A stretch of DNA of 64,000 bases from UBA4416 sp040386075. Its GTDB lineage: Bacteria > Bacteroidota > Bacteroidia > B-17B0 > Aurantibacillaceae. Location of the stretch: positions 1-64,000 of the forward strand of contig JAZKGE010000048.1 in NCBI GenBank assembly GCA_040386075.1. The letters are read 5' to 3'. The translations under genes and the position numbers were made by a program. Position 1 is the stretch's first letter, and each line of letters begins with the position of its first letter. Positions 1-9,457 of the stretch are shown here, in pieces. The notes beneath the pieces are model-generated. The model saw only the letters and a program-made list of their open reading frames with translations, was not told the DNA's origin and ran no database searches.

Positions 1-26
1 TTTAACTTTTTAATAAAGTTTCTTGC

Positions 27-1544
27 TTATTTTTTATCTGATTTATATTCCTTTTCCATCTGCTTCACAATATCCTTCACCTGCTCAGTACCTATACGCT
101 TGGCTTTAATGCGTTTGTTCTTATCAAGCATATAAATAACCGGCGTTGAATAGATATCATATTTTTCTTTAATATTATTGATATGTACGCCATCATATAC
201 GTTGATCCAATCAAGCTTATTATCAATGATATATTTTCTGTATTTTTCGTAATCATGCTGTGTGTATACACTAAATACTTTTATATCATATCCTTCTTTT
301 TTTAATGCATGATATTCTTCGATCAATTTTGGGATCTCTGTTTTACAATGTCCGCAATCTACATCCCAAAAAACCAATGCTAAATAATCGGCTTTAGTGC
401 CATATAAAGGAATAAAAGTTTGTGCTAAACTTTGTGCGTTATCATAATATAATTTAGTAGCGCCACTACTGGTTTTAACTGTATCAAAACCCATTTTAGC
501 AATTTGTTTATGCCCTGTAGTATCGATCATCAAAAGGTCGGGAGCCATACTTCCTAATAATAATGGTTTTAAAATATCACCACGTTCTTTGATCTTTTCG
601 ATAGTAGCTACGTCATATACCTCTTTAGCCATACCTGTTCTGATATATTTATCTATCACATGCACAAATACTTTATCAAAACCCATTAATTTAGAAGACT
701 CCGAGGTAAACAGGAAATGAGCGATCAACAATTTTTGCATCATGGTTCCTGCTTTTGTTTTTGCCATTATACGATCTATCTCCACGCTCATAGTATCCGG
801 ATGCTGAACGATGACATTGGTAAAATATTTTTTCAAACGATCGGAAAAGAATGGTGTACGCATAATACCATCGTCCTGAAAGTTTACGCCATCCCAATAA
901 TGATTTTTGTAATAATTATAAATGTATAAACTATCGGGTCTGCCATTTGATGCTTTAGGGATATCCTTCGCTTCTTTTTCCATTTTCAGATTGATCACAT
1001 CACCGACAAAAGTGCCTTTATGTGATTCCAAAAAAGCATTTTCATAAGCTATGACAGTTTCATTCAATAATTTCCCTTTTTCCATCATAAAGGCAGCTGA
1101 ATCTTTTTTGTTCATGCCTTTGGTCTTATTTTTTACCTCACCATATTCTTTATTTTTAGCAGTAATGAATTTGATGTAAGTAAAGAAATCATCGTTCTCT
1201 TTTGAAGTAGTTGATTTCAAATTTTTAACCAGATCGGCTGTATCTGTGCTCATGGTGATCTTTTGATTGTTATCAGAAATAAAGAAATCAAAATAGCGTG
1301 CCTTATCCTGGCTCACTAAATAGTAAACACCTTTATCCAGTGTTTTTGGTCCTTTAAAAACCACGTTTCCTTTCACCACTTTTTTGCAGGTATCGGCTAA
1401 ATACGATTTATCGAACTGATAAAAGGCAAGATACATTACAGTATCCTTGCAGTTCTTAAAATTAACGCGGATATCATGCCCTCCCTGAGCATAAGCTGTT
1501 GAAATGATCGATAATAAACTAAAACTTAAGAGTATTTTTTTCAT
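27..1544 (-). CDS. Secreted thioredoxin-fold (TlpA-like) protein, copy 1
   Basis: Probable periplasmic or envelope thiol-disulfide protein. The N-terminus is a signal peptide ending near AYAQ. Next comes a region resembling the DUF4369 domain that precedes thioredoxin domains in Bacteroidota, then a long helical middle part. The C-terminal thioredoxin domain carries the redox motif DCGHCK at about residues 397-402 and a cis-proline region (STPVIYML). The open frame extends two codons further to 1550, but the ATG at 1544 gives the MKKI start matching the paralogue at 1620-3143 and is preferred. The two genes lie in tandem with about 75 bp between them. Substrate and partner are unknown. Oxidoreductase function is inferred from the CxxC motif only. 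Confidence 0.85.
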   Translation of the reverse strand: MKKILLSFSLLSIISTAYAQGGHDIRVNFKNCKDTVMYLAFYQFDKSYLADTCKKVVKGNVVFKGPKTLDKGVYYLVSQDKARYFDFFISDNNQKITMSTDTADLVKNLKSTTSKENDDFFTYIKFITAKNKEYGEVKNKTKGMNKKDSAAFMMEKGKLLNETVIAYENAFLESHKGTFVGDVINLKMEKEAKDIPKASNGRPDSLYIYNYYKNHYWDGVNFQDDGIMRTPFFSDRLKKYFTNVIVQHPDTMSVEIDRIMAKTKAGTMMQKLLIAHFLFTSESSKLMGFDKVFVHVIDKYIRTGMAKEVYDVATIEKIKERGDILKPLLLGSMAPDLLMIDTTGHKQIAKMGFDTVKTSSGATKLYYDNAQSLAQTFIPLYGTKADYLALVFWDVDCGHCKTEIPKLIEEYHALKKEGYDIKVFSVYTQHDYEKYRKYIIDNKLDWINVYDGVHINNIKEKYDIYSTPVIYMLDKNKRIKAKRIGTEQVKDIVKQMEKEYKSDKK

Positions 1545-1619
1545 GTGCATTATATTTATTCAATATTAGAGTCAATAAAAGTACAAAAAGTCATGTAATG
1601 AAAGACCTTTTATAAATTT

Positions 1620-3143
1620 TTAAGGTTTATTTTTTTCGGATTTGTATTCTTTTTCCATTTGTTTTACAATATCTTTTACCTGTTCCGTACCAATACGTTT
1701 GGCTTTGATCTTTTTGTTTCTATCCAGCATATAGATCACCGGTGTTGAATAAATATCATATTTTTCTTTAATATTATTAATGTGTATGCCATCATACACA
1801 TTGATCCAGTCCAGCTTATTATCAATAATGTATTTTCTATACTTCTCAAAATCGTGTTGCGTGTACACACTAAATACTTTAATGTCATAGCCTTCTTTTT
1901 TCAAAGCATGGTACTCTTCTATCAGCTTAGGGATCTCTGTTTTACAATGCCCGCAATCCACATCCCAAAATACCAAAGCCAAATACTCTGCTTTAACACC
2001 ATATAAAGGAACGAATAGTTGGGTTAGTTTTTGAGCATTATCATTATATAATTTAGTAACACCTATACTGGTTTTAGCAGTATCAAATCCCATTTTAGCT
2101 ATTTGTCTGTGCCCGGTAGTATCTATCATTAATATATCAGGAGCTACATTACCCAATAATAATGGTTTTAAAATATCGCTACGTTCAATTATTTTTTTTA
2201 CAGATTCTTCAGGGTAAACATCTTTAGCCATTCCGGTTTTGAAGTATGTATCAACCATATAAACAAAAACTCTGTCAAAACCCATTAATTTAGAGGTTTC
2301 TGCGGTGGACAAAAAATGGGCGATCAACAATTTCTGCATCGTTGTGCCTGCTTTTGTTTTAGCAATAATACGATCGATCTCAACACTCATAGTATCAGGA
2401 TGCTGAACGATCACATTATTAAAATATCTTTTTAAACGATCGGCAAAGAAAGGCGTATGAATAATTCCATCATCCTGAAAATTAACACCGTCCCAAAAAT
2501 GATTTTTATAATAGTAGTAATTGTATAGACTGTCCGGTCTTCCGTTTGATGCTTTGGGAATATCCTTTGCCTCTTTTTCTGTTTTCAAATTTACAAAATC
2601 GCCCAAAAAGCTGCCTTTGTGTTGTTCTAAAAAGTTTTTTTCATAGGCAATAACGCTCTCGTTCATTAATTTCCCCTGCTCCATCATAAAGGCTGTTGAA
2701 TCTTTTTTATTCATGCCTTTCGTCTTGTTTTTCAGGTCAACATATTCCTTATTTTTAGAAGAATAGAATTTCATATATCCAAAAAAATCATCATTCATTT
2801 TGGATGTTGGCGCTTTTAAGTTTTTAACTACATCAACCGTATCCGTACTTATATTCATTTTTTGTGTATTTGCATCCACGAAAAACTCAAAGTATTTGAC
2901 CTTATCCTGGCTTACCAAATAATAAACACCCTTATCAAGTGCCTTTGGCCCTTTAAAAACAATATTTCCCTTTACTATTTTTTTACAGGTATCGGCAATG
3001 TAAGATTTATCAAATCGATAAAAAGCTAAAAAAGCCATCGTATCCTTACAATTCTTAAAATTAATACGAATGTCATATCCGCCTTGAGCACAAGCAACTG
3101 ACATGAGGAATAATAAACTAAAACTTAAGAGTAATTTTTTCAT
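1620..3143 (-). CDS. Secreted thioredoxin-fold (TlpA-like) protein, copy 2
   Basis: Tandem paralogue of the gene at 27-1544, colinear over the whole length. It has a signal peptide (ending near ACAQ), a DUF4369-like N-terminal region, a helical middle part and a C-terminal thioredoxin domain with the same DCGHCK motif near residue 398. The last 120 or so residues are almost identical between the copies while the N-terminal halves differ more. Codons in the identical stretch differ at many third positions, so this is an old duplication kept by selection on the protein. A CAAATTTA at 3197-3204 on the plus strand reads TAAATTTG on the coding strand, a possible -7 promoter element. Role inferred as envelope thiol redox. 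Confidence 0.85.
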   Translation of the reverse strand: MKKLLLSFSLLFLMSVACAQGGYDIRINFKNCKDTMAFLAFYRFDKSYIADTCKKIVKGNIVFKGPKALDKGVYYLVSQDKVKYFEFFVDANTQKMNISTDTVDVVKNLKAPTSKMNDDFFGYMKFYSSKNKEYVDLKNKTKGMNKKDSTAFMMEQGKLMNESVIAYEKNFLEQHKGSFLGDFVNLKTEKEAKDIPKASNGRPDSLYNYYYYKNHFWDGVNFQDDGIIHTPFFADRLKRYFNNVIVQHPDTMSVEIDRIIAKTKAGTTMQKLLIAHFLSTAETSKLMGFDRVFVYMVDTYFKTGMAKDVYPEESVKKIIERSDILKPLLLGNVAPDILMIDTTGHRQIAKMGFDTAKTSIGVTKLYNDNAQKLTQLFVPLYGVKAEYLALVFWDVDCGHCKTEIPKLIEEYHALKKEGYDIKVFSVYTQHDFEKYRKYIIDNKLDWINVYDGIHINNIKEKYDIYSTPVIYMLDRNKKIKAKRIGTEQVKDIVKQMEKEYKSEKNKP

Positions 3144-3302
3144 AGGCGGAGGCTAACTTGCATTTAAAAATTAAGAATTGAATGAATGAACATTCTCAAA
3201 TTTAATCCCATTATTGTGTACATTATATTTAAAATTTGTTAAATGAGGAAAAACCATATATGGCAGAGGGAACGGGCTAAAAGAGAGATGGAAGCGGTGG
3301 AA

Positions 3303-5618
3303 TTAATCGATCGATTTTTTGTTATAGATGGTGTATCCAAAGTGAAAGAAAAACGAAAAACTATTTTCGTTTTTATCATAATAGTTAACACCAACACTTA
3401 TAGGGCCTATCGGCGTGTGATACACCAAAGCACCCATTCCTAAAAAATGGCGGTATAAAAATGGAGTACTATAATTAGCTTTGCCATTAGGATCCTTAAT
3501 AATAGAATAAACCGGTTGATATAAATAACCTTCAAAACGAACATCTAAATTTTTATAAGGAGTAAGGATCGTTTTTAGTCCGCCGGCCATGTATTCATGT
3601 GCCCTGTAATCATCAATGAATAATGTTTGGCTTTCGGGTATGGGATTAAATGATGGGGCAGATAAGATAGATGCCTGATAATTTCTGAAAAAATCCTGTG
3701 AAGAATAAACGCCTTCGGCAAAAACGCCTACCTTGAAAAATTTGATAGGCTTAATATATTTATCAATTGTGATCTTAAAATTAAACCAATCATGTGTAGG
3801 TCCGTCAATAAAAGGTACTGTTTCTTCTGCAGTTGAGCCCGGATAATAATGCTCCATCCCACTTACATATTTTGCCCTTATCAAAATATTAGTTCCTTCG
3901 GTAGCATACTGTTTTCGGTTTAAAGTATTGATCTGATAAGAAAGTTGTCCGTATCCAAAATCAAATACACTCACATCGCTTGTATCTAATTTTGTAAACT
4001 GATCTACTTGATAATATCGGTTCTTCCACTCACTGAGACCACCTGATAATACCACTTTTCCAATGTTGCCTACAGGGGCTCCCATGTTCAATTCTCCAAA
4101 CAGATCTTCCTGAATCAGATAAGCAGGTTTTTCGAAATCGTAGAACAGGGCGCTGCTTTTATAGTAGTCCCAACGTGAAATAGTGAAAGAAGGCTCAATA
4201 TAAAAAGGGACTTTGGTTGGAAATTCGAAACGCAATTTTGTAAGTGAGCTCGAATTCAGTTTCCCTAAATAACCATTAGCATAAGCTGTAAAACCTATCT
4301 TTCCAATGTAATTATATTGTACTGCAAGAAAAAAATTACTGATAGGCCTGTTGGATAAATTCCCTCCTATATCAAAAAACAGATGCTTGTCTCTTTTTGT
4401 ATTTAACGTAAGCGTATACTTCCCGCTTGCTGTATCCAATTGTGTCATAGGATAAGCAGATTTGATCTTTTCATCCGCCATTAAACGAAAATACTGGCGT
4501 TTGAGTTGCTTGAACGTAAAGGTGTCCCGTTTACTTGTAATACTTTTTACCACAAATTTTTTCATAGCTCCACTTACGCCATTAACAACAACTTTATTGT
4601 AAACTATTTTTGAAGCCTGTGACCTTTCTTTGAATGCTTTTCGTTTTTCGTAAAGTTCAAGTGTGTTTTGATAATTGGTAATACATGCTTTTATTTTAGG
4701 CATCTGGCGTATAGTAGCTGCGTAACCACTATCTATTAATCGTTGTGCCGATTCAAAATTAAAGATACTCACATCTGCCCAGGGTTGAATAATAACGCCA
4801 TTTTCGCATACCGGATCAAAATTACTTTTATTCATCAACATGTTCCTTAATTGCAGATATAAGTTATCGTCGCTTGGCAATTTAGAGTTTTCGGTCACAG
4901 AGCTCCCGATCATAAAATCTGGGTACAACTCTTCATACATCACATTTGTTGGAAAATTATTATACAAACCACCATCAAACAGTAAAGCACTGTCGATAGA
5001 AATAGGCCTGATATAGAACGGATAACTCATGGATGCCCTGATAGCAGAAGGTAGGTCGCCGTCACGGAAAACAACACTTTGCTTTTTTTCGATATTTGAA
5101 GCAACGCATCTGAAAGGCACCATCAAACTATCAAAGTTGTAATGTGATGCTGAATTTGCCGGCGCAAAGGTTTCCATTAAATAAAAATCAATAGGAACCG
5201 AATTGATAAGGTTAGTAGCCAGATTACTTAAGAGGGAATTATTTAAATTTAATTTTAAAGTACGCCATGAAGCGTAATCATCACGTTTACGAACGAAATA
5301 GCCAAATTTTGGTGACATTTCTCCTTTGGTAAGATCAGAGAAAGCCTGCTCTTTTACCATGTGTTCTATCTCAAGCGGAGAATAACCCGAAGCATATAAC
5401 CCCCCAATAATACTTCCAATGGAAGTTCCTGCAATACAGTTAACAGGTATCCTGTTTTCTTCGAGCGCTTTTAGAACACCAATATGAGCAATACCACTGG
5501 CCCCGCCTCCACTCATTACCAAACCTACTTTTTGGGCCTGTAAAACATAACCGCTCAACACTGTTACCATGCACAAAATGGCATTCAAAAACCTCCGTAT
5601 TTTGCTATTTGATCTCAA
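3303..5618 (-). CDS. Patatin-like phospholipase fused to an outer-membrane beta-barrel
   Basis: Predicted serine lipase or esterase of the patatin/RssA family joined to a BamA/TamA-like surface-antigen barrel, a known Bacteroidota architecture. A signal peptide (ending near VLQAQ) is followed by the patatin domain: the oxyanion glycine motif SGGGASG near residues 36-42, the nucleophile elbow GTSIGS near residues 64-69, and the catalytic aspartate motif DGG around residue 215. A POTRA-like linker around residues 340-400 leads to about 370 residues of alternating beta-strand sequence ending in an aromatic-rich strand. The protein would sit in the outer membrane with the lipase domain periplasmic. 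The next gene on the left, also minus-strand, begins 160 bp away and no operon is evident. Confidence 0.88.
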   Translation of the reverse strand: MRSNSKIRRFLNAILCMVTVLSGYVLQAQKVGLVMSGGGASGIAHIGVLKALEENRIPVNCIAGTSIGSIIGGLYASGYSPLEIEHMVKEQAFSDLTKGEMSPKFGYFVRKRDDYASWRTLKLNLNNSLLSNLATNLINSVPIDFYLMETFAPANSASHYNFDSLMVPFRCVASNIEKKQSVVFRDGDLPSAIRASMSYPFYIRPISIDSALLFDGGLYNNFPTNVMYEELYPDFMIGSSVTENSKLPSDDNLYLQLRNMLMNKSNFDPVCENGVIIQPWADVSIFNFESAQRLIDSGYAATIRQMPKIKACITNYQNTLELYEKRKAFKERSQASKIVYNKVVVNGVSGAMKKFVVKSITSKRDTFTFKQLKRQYFRLMADEKIKSAYPMTQLDTASGKYTLTLNTKRDKHLFFDIGGNLSNRPISNFFLAVQYNYIGKIGFTAYANGYLGKLNSSSLTKLRFEFPTKVPFYIEPSFTISRWDYYKSSALFYDFEKPAYLIQEDLFGELNMGAPVGNIGKVVLSGGLSEWKNRYYQVDQFTKLDTSDVSVFDFGYGQLSYQINTLNRKQYATEGTNILIRAKYVSGMEHYYPGSTAEETVPFIDGPTHDWFNFKITIDKYIKPIKFFKVGVFAEGVYSSQDFFRNYQASILSAPSFNPIPESQTLFIDDYRAHEYMAGGLKTILTPYKNLDVRFEGYLYQPVYSIIKDPNGKANYSTPFLYRHFLGMGALVYHTPIGPISVGVNYYDKNENSFSFFFHFGYTIYNKKSID

Positions 5619-5738
5619 GCATTACAAATTTACCTTAAAATTTTAATGCAAACCATAATCTTTAAATTTCGCTTAAATTATTTTATTTACTGAATTATTT
5701 TACTTACTTAGCAGATTGTTGAACTTGTCTTTCGGATC

Positions 5739-6815
5739 GTGCTAAAATACATAACAAAAAAAATATTATACAGTATCCTGGTTTTATACGGGGTTATTAC
5801 GGTAATATTTTTTCTATTTAACGTATTACCAGGTGATCCTGCAACCATTATGCTTGGGCAAAGGGCTAATAAAGATGCCATTGAAGCCATTCACAAGGAT
5901 CTTGGAACCGACAGGCCTATCATGGAGCAATATGCCATGTATCTGAACGACCTTTCTCCCGTTTCGGTACATAATAATACCAACGACCAAAGCCACTGGT
6001 ACTTAAACCCTGAAAAATATAACTGGAAAGCTTTATTTACTTTTGGAAAAAACAAATCTGTTGTATTAAAGCTACCTTATTTAAGACGGTCTTATATTAC
6101 TAAACGTCGTGTTTCCGACATTATCATCGAAACATTACCCGAAACTGCTGTATTGGCATTTACCTCCATCGTTATAGCCTCCATTGTAGGGATATTTTTA
6201 GGTATCATCAGTGCTATCAAACGTAATACGATCTACGACCGTTTATCATTGGTGTTAGCGGTATTGGGAATGGCTGCGCCCTCCTTTTTTGTAGGCTTGA
6301 TCATTGCCTGGTTATTTGGCTATGTGCTAGCCGATTATACAGGGCTTTCACCAACCGGTAGTTTATACGACATTGATGTGTGGGATGGAGAAAAATTAAA
6401 ATTAAAGAACCTGATATTACCTTCCATTACATTGGGAATAAGACCCCTTGCTATTGTTGTTCAATTAATGAGAAGCTCTTTACTGGATGTTATGAGTCAG
6501 GATTACATCAGAACAGCAAAAGCTAAAGGCTTATCCATGTATGCTATTATTATCAAACATGCGTTAAAGAATGCCTTGAATCCTGTTGTAACAGCAATTT
6601 CGGGCTGGTTCGCAGGTTTAATGGCGGGAGCTGTTTTTGTGGAATATATTTTCAGCTGGAAAGGAATTGGCTATGAAGTGTTTGAAGCCCTTACCAAAAA
6701 TGACTTACCTGTGGTAATGGGAGCCACATTGATCTTTGCCACTATATTTGTGGTTACTAATATATTTGTGGATATAGCCTATGGCGTATTAGACCCACGT
6801 GTGAGAGTAAAATAA
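5739..6815 (+). CDS. ABC transporter permease, DppB/OppB type
   Basis: Inner-membrane permease of the dipeptide/oligopeptide/nickel ABC family. The N-terminus has the family pattern of one membrane helix followed by NVLPGDPATIMLG. After an enlarged hydrophilic periplasmic loop (about residues 60-125, longer than in E. coli DppB) there are five further hydrophobic segments. The cytoplasmic EAA loop reads RTAKAKGLSMYAIIIKHALK near residues 260-280 and contacts the ATPase. The start codon is GTG at 5739; no upstream ATG keeps the first helix intact. No ATPase, second permease or binding protein is nearby, so the partners must be encoded elsewhere. The stop codon overlaps the tpiA start by one base (TAATG). 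Confidence 0.9.
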   Translation: MLKYITKKILYSILVLYGVITVIFFLFNVLPGDPATIMLGQRANKDAIEAIHKDLGTDRPIMEQYAMYLNDLSPVSVHNNTNDQSHWYLNPEKYNWKALFTFGKNKSVVLKLPYLRRSYITKRRVSDIIIETLPETAVLAFTSIVIASIVGIFLGIISAIKRNTIYDRLSLVLAVLGMAAPSFFVGLIIAWLFGYVLADYTGLSPTGSLYDIDVWDGEKLKLKNLILPSITLGIRPLAIVVQLMRSSLLDVMSQDYIRTAKAKGLSMYAIIIKHALKNALNPVVTAISGWFAGLMAGAVFVEYIFSWKGIGYEVFEALTKNDLPVVMGATLIFATIFVVTNIFVDIAYGVLDPRVRVK

Positions 6816-7573
6816 TGAGCAGACAAAAAATAGTTGCCGGAAACTGGAAAATGAATAAATCACTGCAGGATGCTAAAACACTTGTAGATATGATCACAAA
6901 CCAGATAAATGATTTTGATGAAGTTACAAAGATCATCATTCCCTCTTTTCCATACTTAGTACCCGTTGGAGAACAGCTTTCAAAAAAGGAGAATTTTTAT
7001 TTAGGGGCACAAAATTGTCATACCAATACAAACGGCGCTTTTACGGGCGAAGTAAGTGCAGGCATGTTAAATTCTGTAGGCTGTAAATATGTTCTGGTTG
7101 GGCATAGCGAAAGAAGACAATACTTTAAAGAAAAGGAATCTGATTTTATTTTAAAGACCAAAGAGGCTCTTAAAAACAACATTCAACCTATATTTTGCAT
7201 TGGCGAAACCATTCACGAACGCAAAACTGATAACCATTTTAAAGTGATTACTGAACAATTGACCACTGTTTTGAAAGAATTTTCGATTGAAGAGTTCTCG
7301 AAATTTATACTTGCATACGAACCGGTTTGGGCCATTGGAACCGGAGAAACTGCCACTGCCGCACAGGCTCAGGAAATGCATGCGTACATACGAAATGTAG
7401 TTTCTGACCTGTATGATTCAGGGATAGCAAATAACGTATCTATCTTGTATGGAGGCAGTTGCAATGCTCAAAACGCCCAAGAACTATTTTCTTGTAAGGA
7501 TGTTGACGGTGGGCTCATCGGTGGGGCCTCCTTAAATGCTGATGATTTTTGTAAAATTGTTTTCTCTTTCTAA
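6815..7573 (+). CDS. tpiA: Triosephosphate isomerase
   Basis: Cytosolic glycolytic and gluconeogenic enzyme that interconverts dihydroxyacetone phosphate and glyceraldehyde-3-phosphate. The 252-residue length is usual. Recognisable motifs are GNWKMNK at the N-terminus (substrate lysine), VGHSERR (catalytic histidine region), AYEPVWAIGTG (catalytic glutamate and the flexible loop) and the phosphate-binding YGGS plus GLIGGASL near the C-terminus. The ATG at 6815 shares its A with the stop codon of the upstream permease, so the two are probably translationally coupled. No hairpin terminator was seen between this gene and the lipoprotein at 7691. Confidence 0.97.
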   Translation: MSRQKIVAGNWKMNKSLQDAKTLVDMITNQINDFDEVTKIIIPSFPYLVPVGEQLSKKENFYLGAQNCHTNTNGAFTGEVSAGMLNSVGCKYVLVGHSERRQYFKEKESDFILKTKEALKNNIQPIFCIGETIHERKTDNHFKVITEQLTTVLKEFSIEEFSKFILAYEPVWAIGTGETATAAQAQEMHAYIRNVVSDLYDSGIANNVSILYGGSCNAQNAQELFSCKDVDGGLIGGASLNADDFCKIVFSF

Positions 7574-7690
7574 TAGACTGATTATCAACAAGAAGCGTTC
7601 TAAATTTAAATTAATTTTGGATATTAAAATAATTGGTATAACATTTGTTAAATATTGCAAAACAATTTAAAAACTTAAAAACTTTAAAAA

Positions 7691-7978
7691 ATGAAAAAAA
7701 TCACTTTATTAGCAGCGGTATTAGTTGCTGTATCTTTTGCATCTTGCAAAAAAGAAGCTAAATGCGAATGTACAACTACATTATCTGGTGTAACCTCTAA
7801 TGGTGTTCCTCAAAACTTAGGTAGCTACACTGAAACTACAGTTACTACAAAAGAAATCTCTAAAACTAGCAAGAAAAATGCTGCTGCAATGTGCGGTAAC
7901 GAGGCTACAACTACAACTCAACACGATAGTTCTGGCGATGATATTTACACATACTCTACAGCTTGTTCTATAAAATAA
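7691..7978 (+). CDS. Small predicted lipoprotein, Thr/Ser-rich
   Basis: A 95-residue protein with a lipoprotein signal peptide: MKKI, a hydrophobic stretch and the lipobox FASC with the lipidated cysteine at about residue 19. The mature part is short, rich in Thr and Ser, and contains four further cysteines (CECTT, MCGN, ACSIK), which could form disulfides. No known domain was recognised. It stands alone with a strong rho-independent terminator immediately downstream (7997-8029). A TTG at 7619-7621 and TAACATTTG about 19 bp later resemble a Bacteroidota promoter with one extra base in the -7 spacing. The coding pattern and signal support a real gene; the function is unknown. Confidence 0.75.
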   Translation: MKKITLLAAVLVAVSFASCKKEAKCECTTTLSGVTSNGVPQNLGSYTETTVTTKEISKTSKKNAAAMCGNEATTTTQHDSSGDDIYTYSTACSIK

Positions 7979-7996
7979 TCTAACAATTATTTTAAG

Positions 7997-8029
7997 AAGC
8001 CATTCACTTTATTGTGAATGGCTTTTTTT
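7997..8029 (+). terminator. Rho-independent terminator after the small lipoprotein
   Basis: An 11-bp perfect stem (AAGCCATTCAC pairing with GTGAATGGCTT) around a six-base loop is followed by a run of T. It lies 18 bp after the stop codon at 7978. Confidence 0.9.
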
Positions 8030-8100
8030 ATGGAAAAGAAATTAAACACCTGGGTTTCATAAATCTTAGTCAAAACTAGATACATCCTTTCCTTAATTCA

Positions 8101-8108
8101 TACATTTG
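8101..8108 (+). promoter_or_regulatory. Candidate -7 element of prmA
   Basis: TACATTTG matches the Bacteroidota -7 consensus TANNTTTG exactly. No clear TTG was found at the -33 position. The ATG of prmA begins only 4 bp further on, so if this promoter is used the transcript would be essentially leaderless. Confidence 0.35.
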
Positions 8109-8111
8109 AAT

Positions 8112-8936
8112 ATGGATTATATACAGTACACATTCAAAGTTTCTCCTCCTGAACCAGGTTCAGATATATTAATTGCCCTACTGGCCGATCTTGGATTTGA
8201 AAGTTTCACTCAAAATGACATTGGTCTTGAAGCATACATTCAGGAAGAGCTTGATCAGGAAAATCTGGTGAAAGACTTGACGTTTGAAGATTTCACATTC
8301 TCATACATCCGAACAGCCATTCCAAAAACAAACTGGAATGAAGAATGGGAAAAAAGCTTTGATCCGGTTTATGTAGATGATCTGGTTTGCATCAGAGCTC
8401 ATTTTCATCCTGTTTCCAATACTGTAAAACACGACATTATCATCACTCCAAAAATGAGTTTTGGAACAGGGCATCATGATACAACCTGGCTGGTAAGTAA
8501 AACCATGTTTAGCATTCCATTTAAAAACACAACGATTTTAGATATGGGTTGTGGCACAGGTATATTAGCCATTTTAGCAAAGCAATTAGGTGCGCATAAA
8601 GTTTTGGGAATTGATATTGATGATTGGAGCATTGAAAATTCAATTGAAAATGCAGGTATTAATAATGCATCAGATATTGAATTTAAAAAAGGGGATGCCT
8701 CTCTCTTACCAAAGCAGGAAAGTTTTGATGTGATTCTGGCAAACATCAATAAAAATGTATTGAAGAAAGATCTGCCAGCTTACTTTACCTGTTTAAAAAA
8801 AGAAGGATACCTGTTACTAAGTGGCTTTTTTACTGCAGACGTAGAGGAATTAAAACAACTGGCAACAAGTATTGGATTTAGCTTTGAAGAGAGCTATAAC
8901 AAAAATGAATGGGCTGTTATTAAACTGAAAAAATAA
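8112..8936 (+). CDS. prmA: Ribosomal protein L11 methyltransferase
   Basis: SAM-dependent enzyme that methylates ribosomal protein L11 in the cytosol. The N-terminal part is the substrate-recognition domain. The methyltransferase domain starts near the conserved MSFGTGHHDTT. Motif I is ILDMGCGTGILAILA, the acidic residue of motif II is in GIDIDDWSIENS, and motif IV is DVILANINKNVL (NPPY-like position). The frame opens with a TTG at 8106, but the ATG at 8112 gives MDYIQY and is the better start. The gene is followed after 8 bp by a membrane protein and then by a GlcD-like oxidase, all on one strand with minimal gaps, so the three are probably cotranscribed. Confidence 0.93.
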   Translation: MDYIQYTFKVSPPEPGSDILIALLADLGFESFTQNDIGLEAYIQEELDQENLVKDLTFEDFTFSYIRTAIPKTNWNEEWEKSFDPVYVDDLVCIRAHFHPVSNTVKHDIIITPKMSFGTGHHDTTWLVSKTMFSIPFKNTTILDMGCGTGILAILAKQLGAHKVLGIDIDDWSIENSIENAGINNASDIEFKKGDASLLPKQESFDVILANINKNVLKKDLPAYFTCLKKEGYLLLSGFFTADVEELKQLATSIGFSFEESYNKNEWAVIKLKK

Positions 8937-8944
8937 ACATTCAT

Positions 8945-9454
8945 ATGAATCCAACTTTTACTGAAATACAAAAATTCAATAAATGGTGGCATTACGTGAT
9001 TGCCGGACTTCCTGTTATTATAACAAGTACCATGTTTATACTTGTCTGGCTAAATGTTTTGAAACCTGAAGATGACCATAGCAGATCATACGGATTTATT
9101 ACTTTATTAACTGTAACATCATTTACCCTGATCAGTTTCATGTGGTTCATATCTCTAAAATTAAAAACAACCATTGATCAGGAAGGAATTCATGTTCGTT
9201 TTTACGGTTTTCCATTTTGTAATAAAAAAATAAGCTGGGAGGACATCAAAATAATATCCGTTATAAAGTATTCTCCGTTAAGTGACTACGGCGGCTGGGG
9301 AGTAAGGCGTAGCATCTCCGGTAAAGGCTGGTGCTACAATGTATCAGGCGAACAAGGTATCAAACTAATGAGAGCGAATGGTAAGCCTTTTTTAATTGGC
9401 ACTCAACAATCTGATGAAGCAGAAAAAATAATTAATTTTTATTTAAAAAAATAA
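8945..9454 (+). CDS. Two-helix membrane protein with a PH-like C-terminal domain
   Basis: A 169-residue protein. Two hydrophobic segments lie near residues 17-36 and 49-70, followed by a soluble portion with the pattern TIDQEGIHVRFYGFPF, ISWEDIKII and GWGVRRS. That order of short strands is typical of bacterial PH-like domains found after a pair of membrane helices. It is probably anchored in the inner membrane with the soluble part in the cytoplasm. It starts 8 bp after prmA and ends 3 bp before the next gene, in an apparent operon. No specific function can be assigned. Confidence 0.8.
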   Translation: MNPTFTEIQKFNKWWHYVIAGLPVIITSTMFILVWLNVLKPEDDHSRSYGFITLLTVTSFTLISFMWFISLKLKTTIDQEGIHVRFYGFPFCNKKISWEDIKIISVIKYSPLSDYGGWGVRRSISGKGWCYNVSGEQGIKLMRANGKPFLIGTQQSDEAEKIINFYLKK

Positions 9455-9457
9455 ATC

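Noticed and set aside
3243..3443. 66-codon plus-strand frame overlapping the end of the patatin gene
   Set aside because: It lies antisense to the real 3' end, lacks a recognisable product and runs into a gene with strong family motifs.
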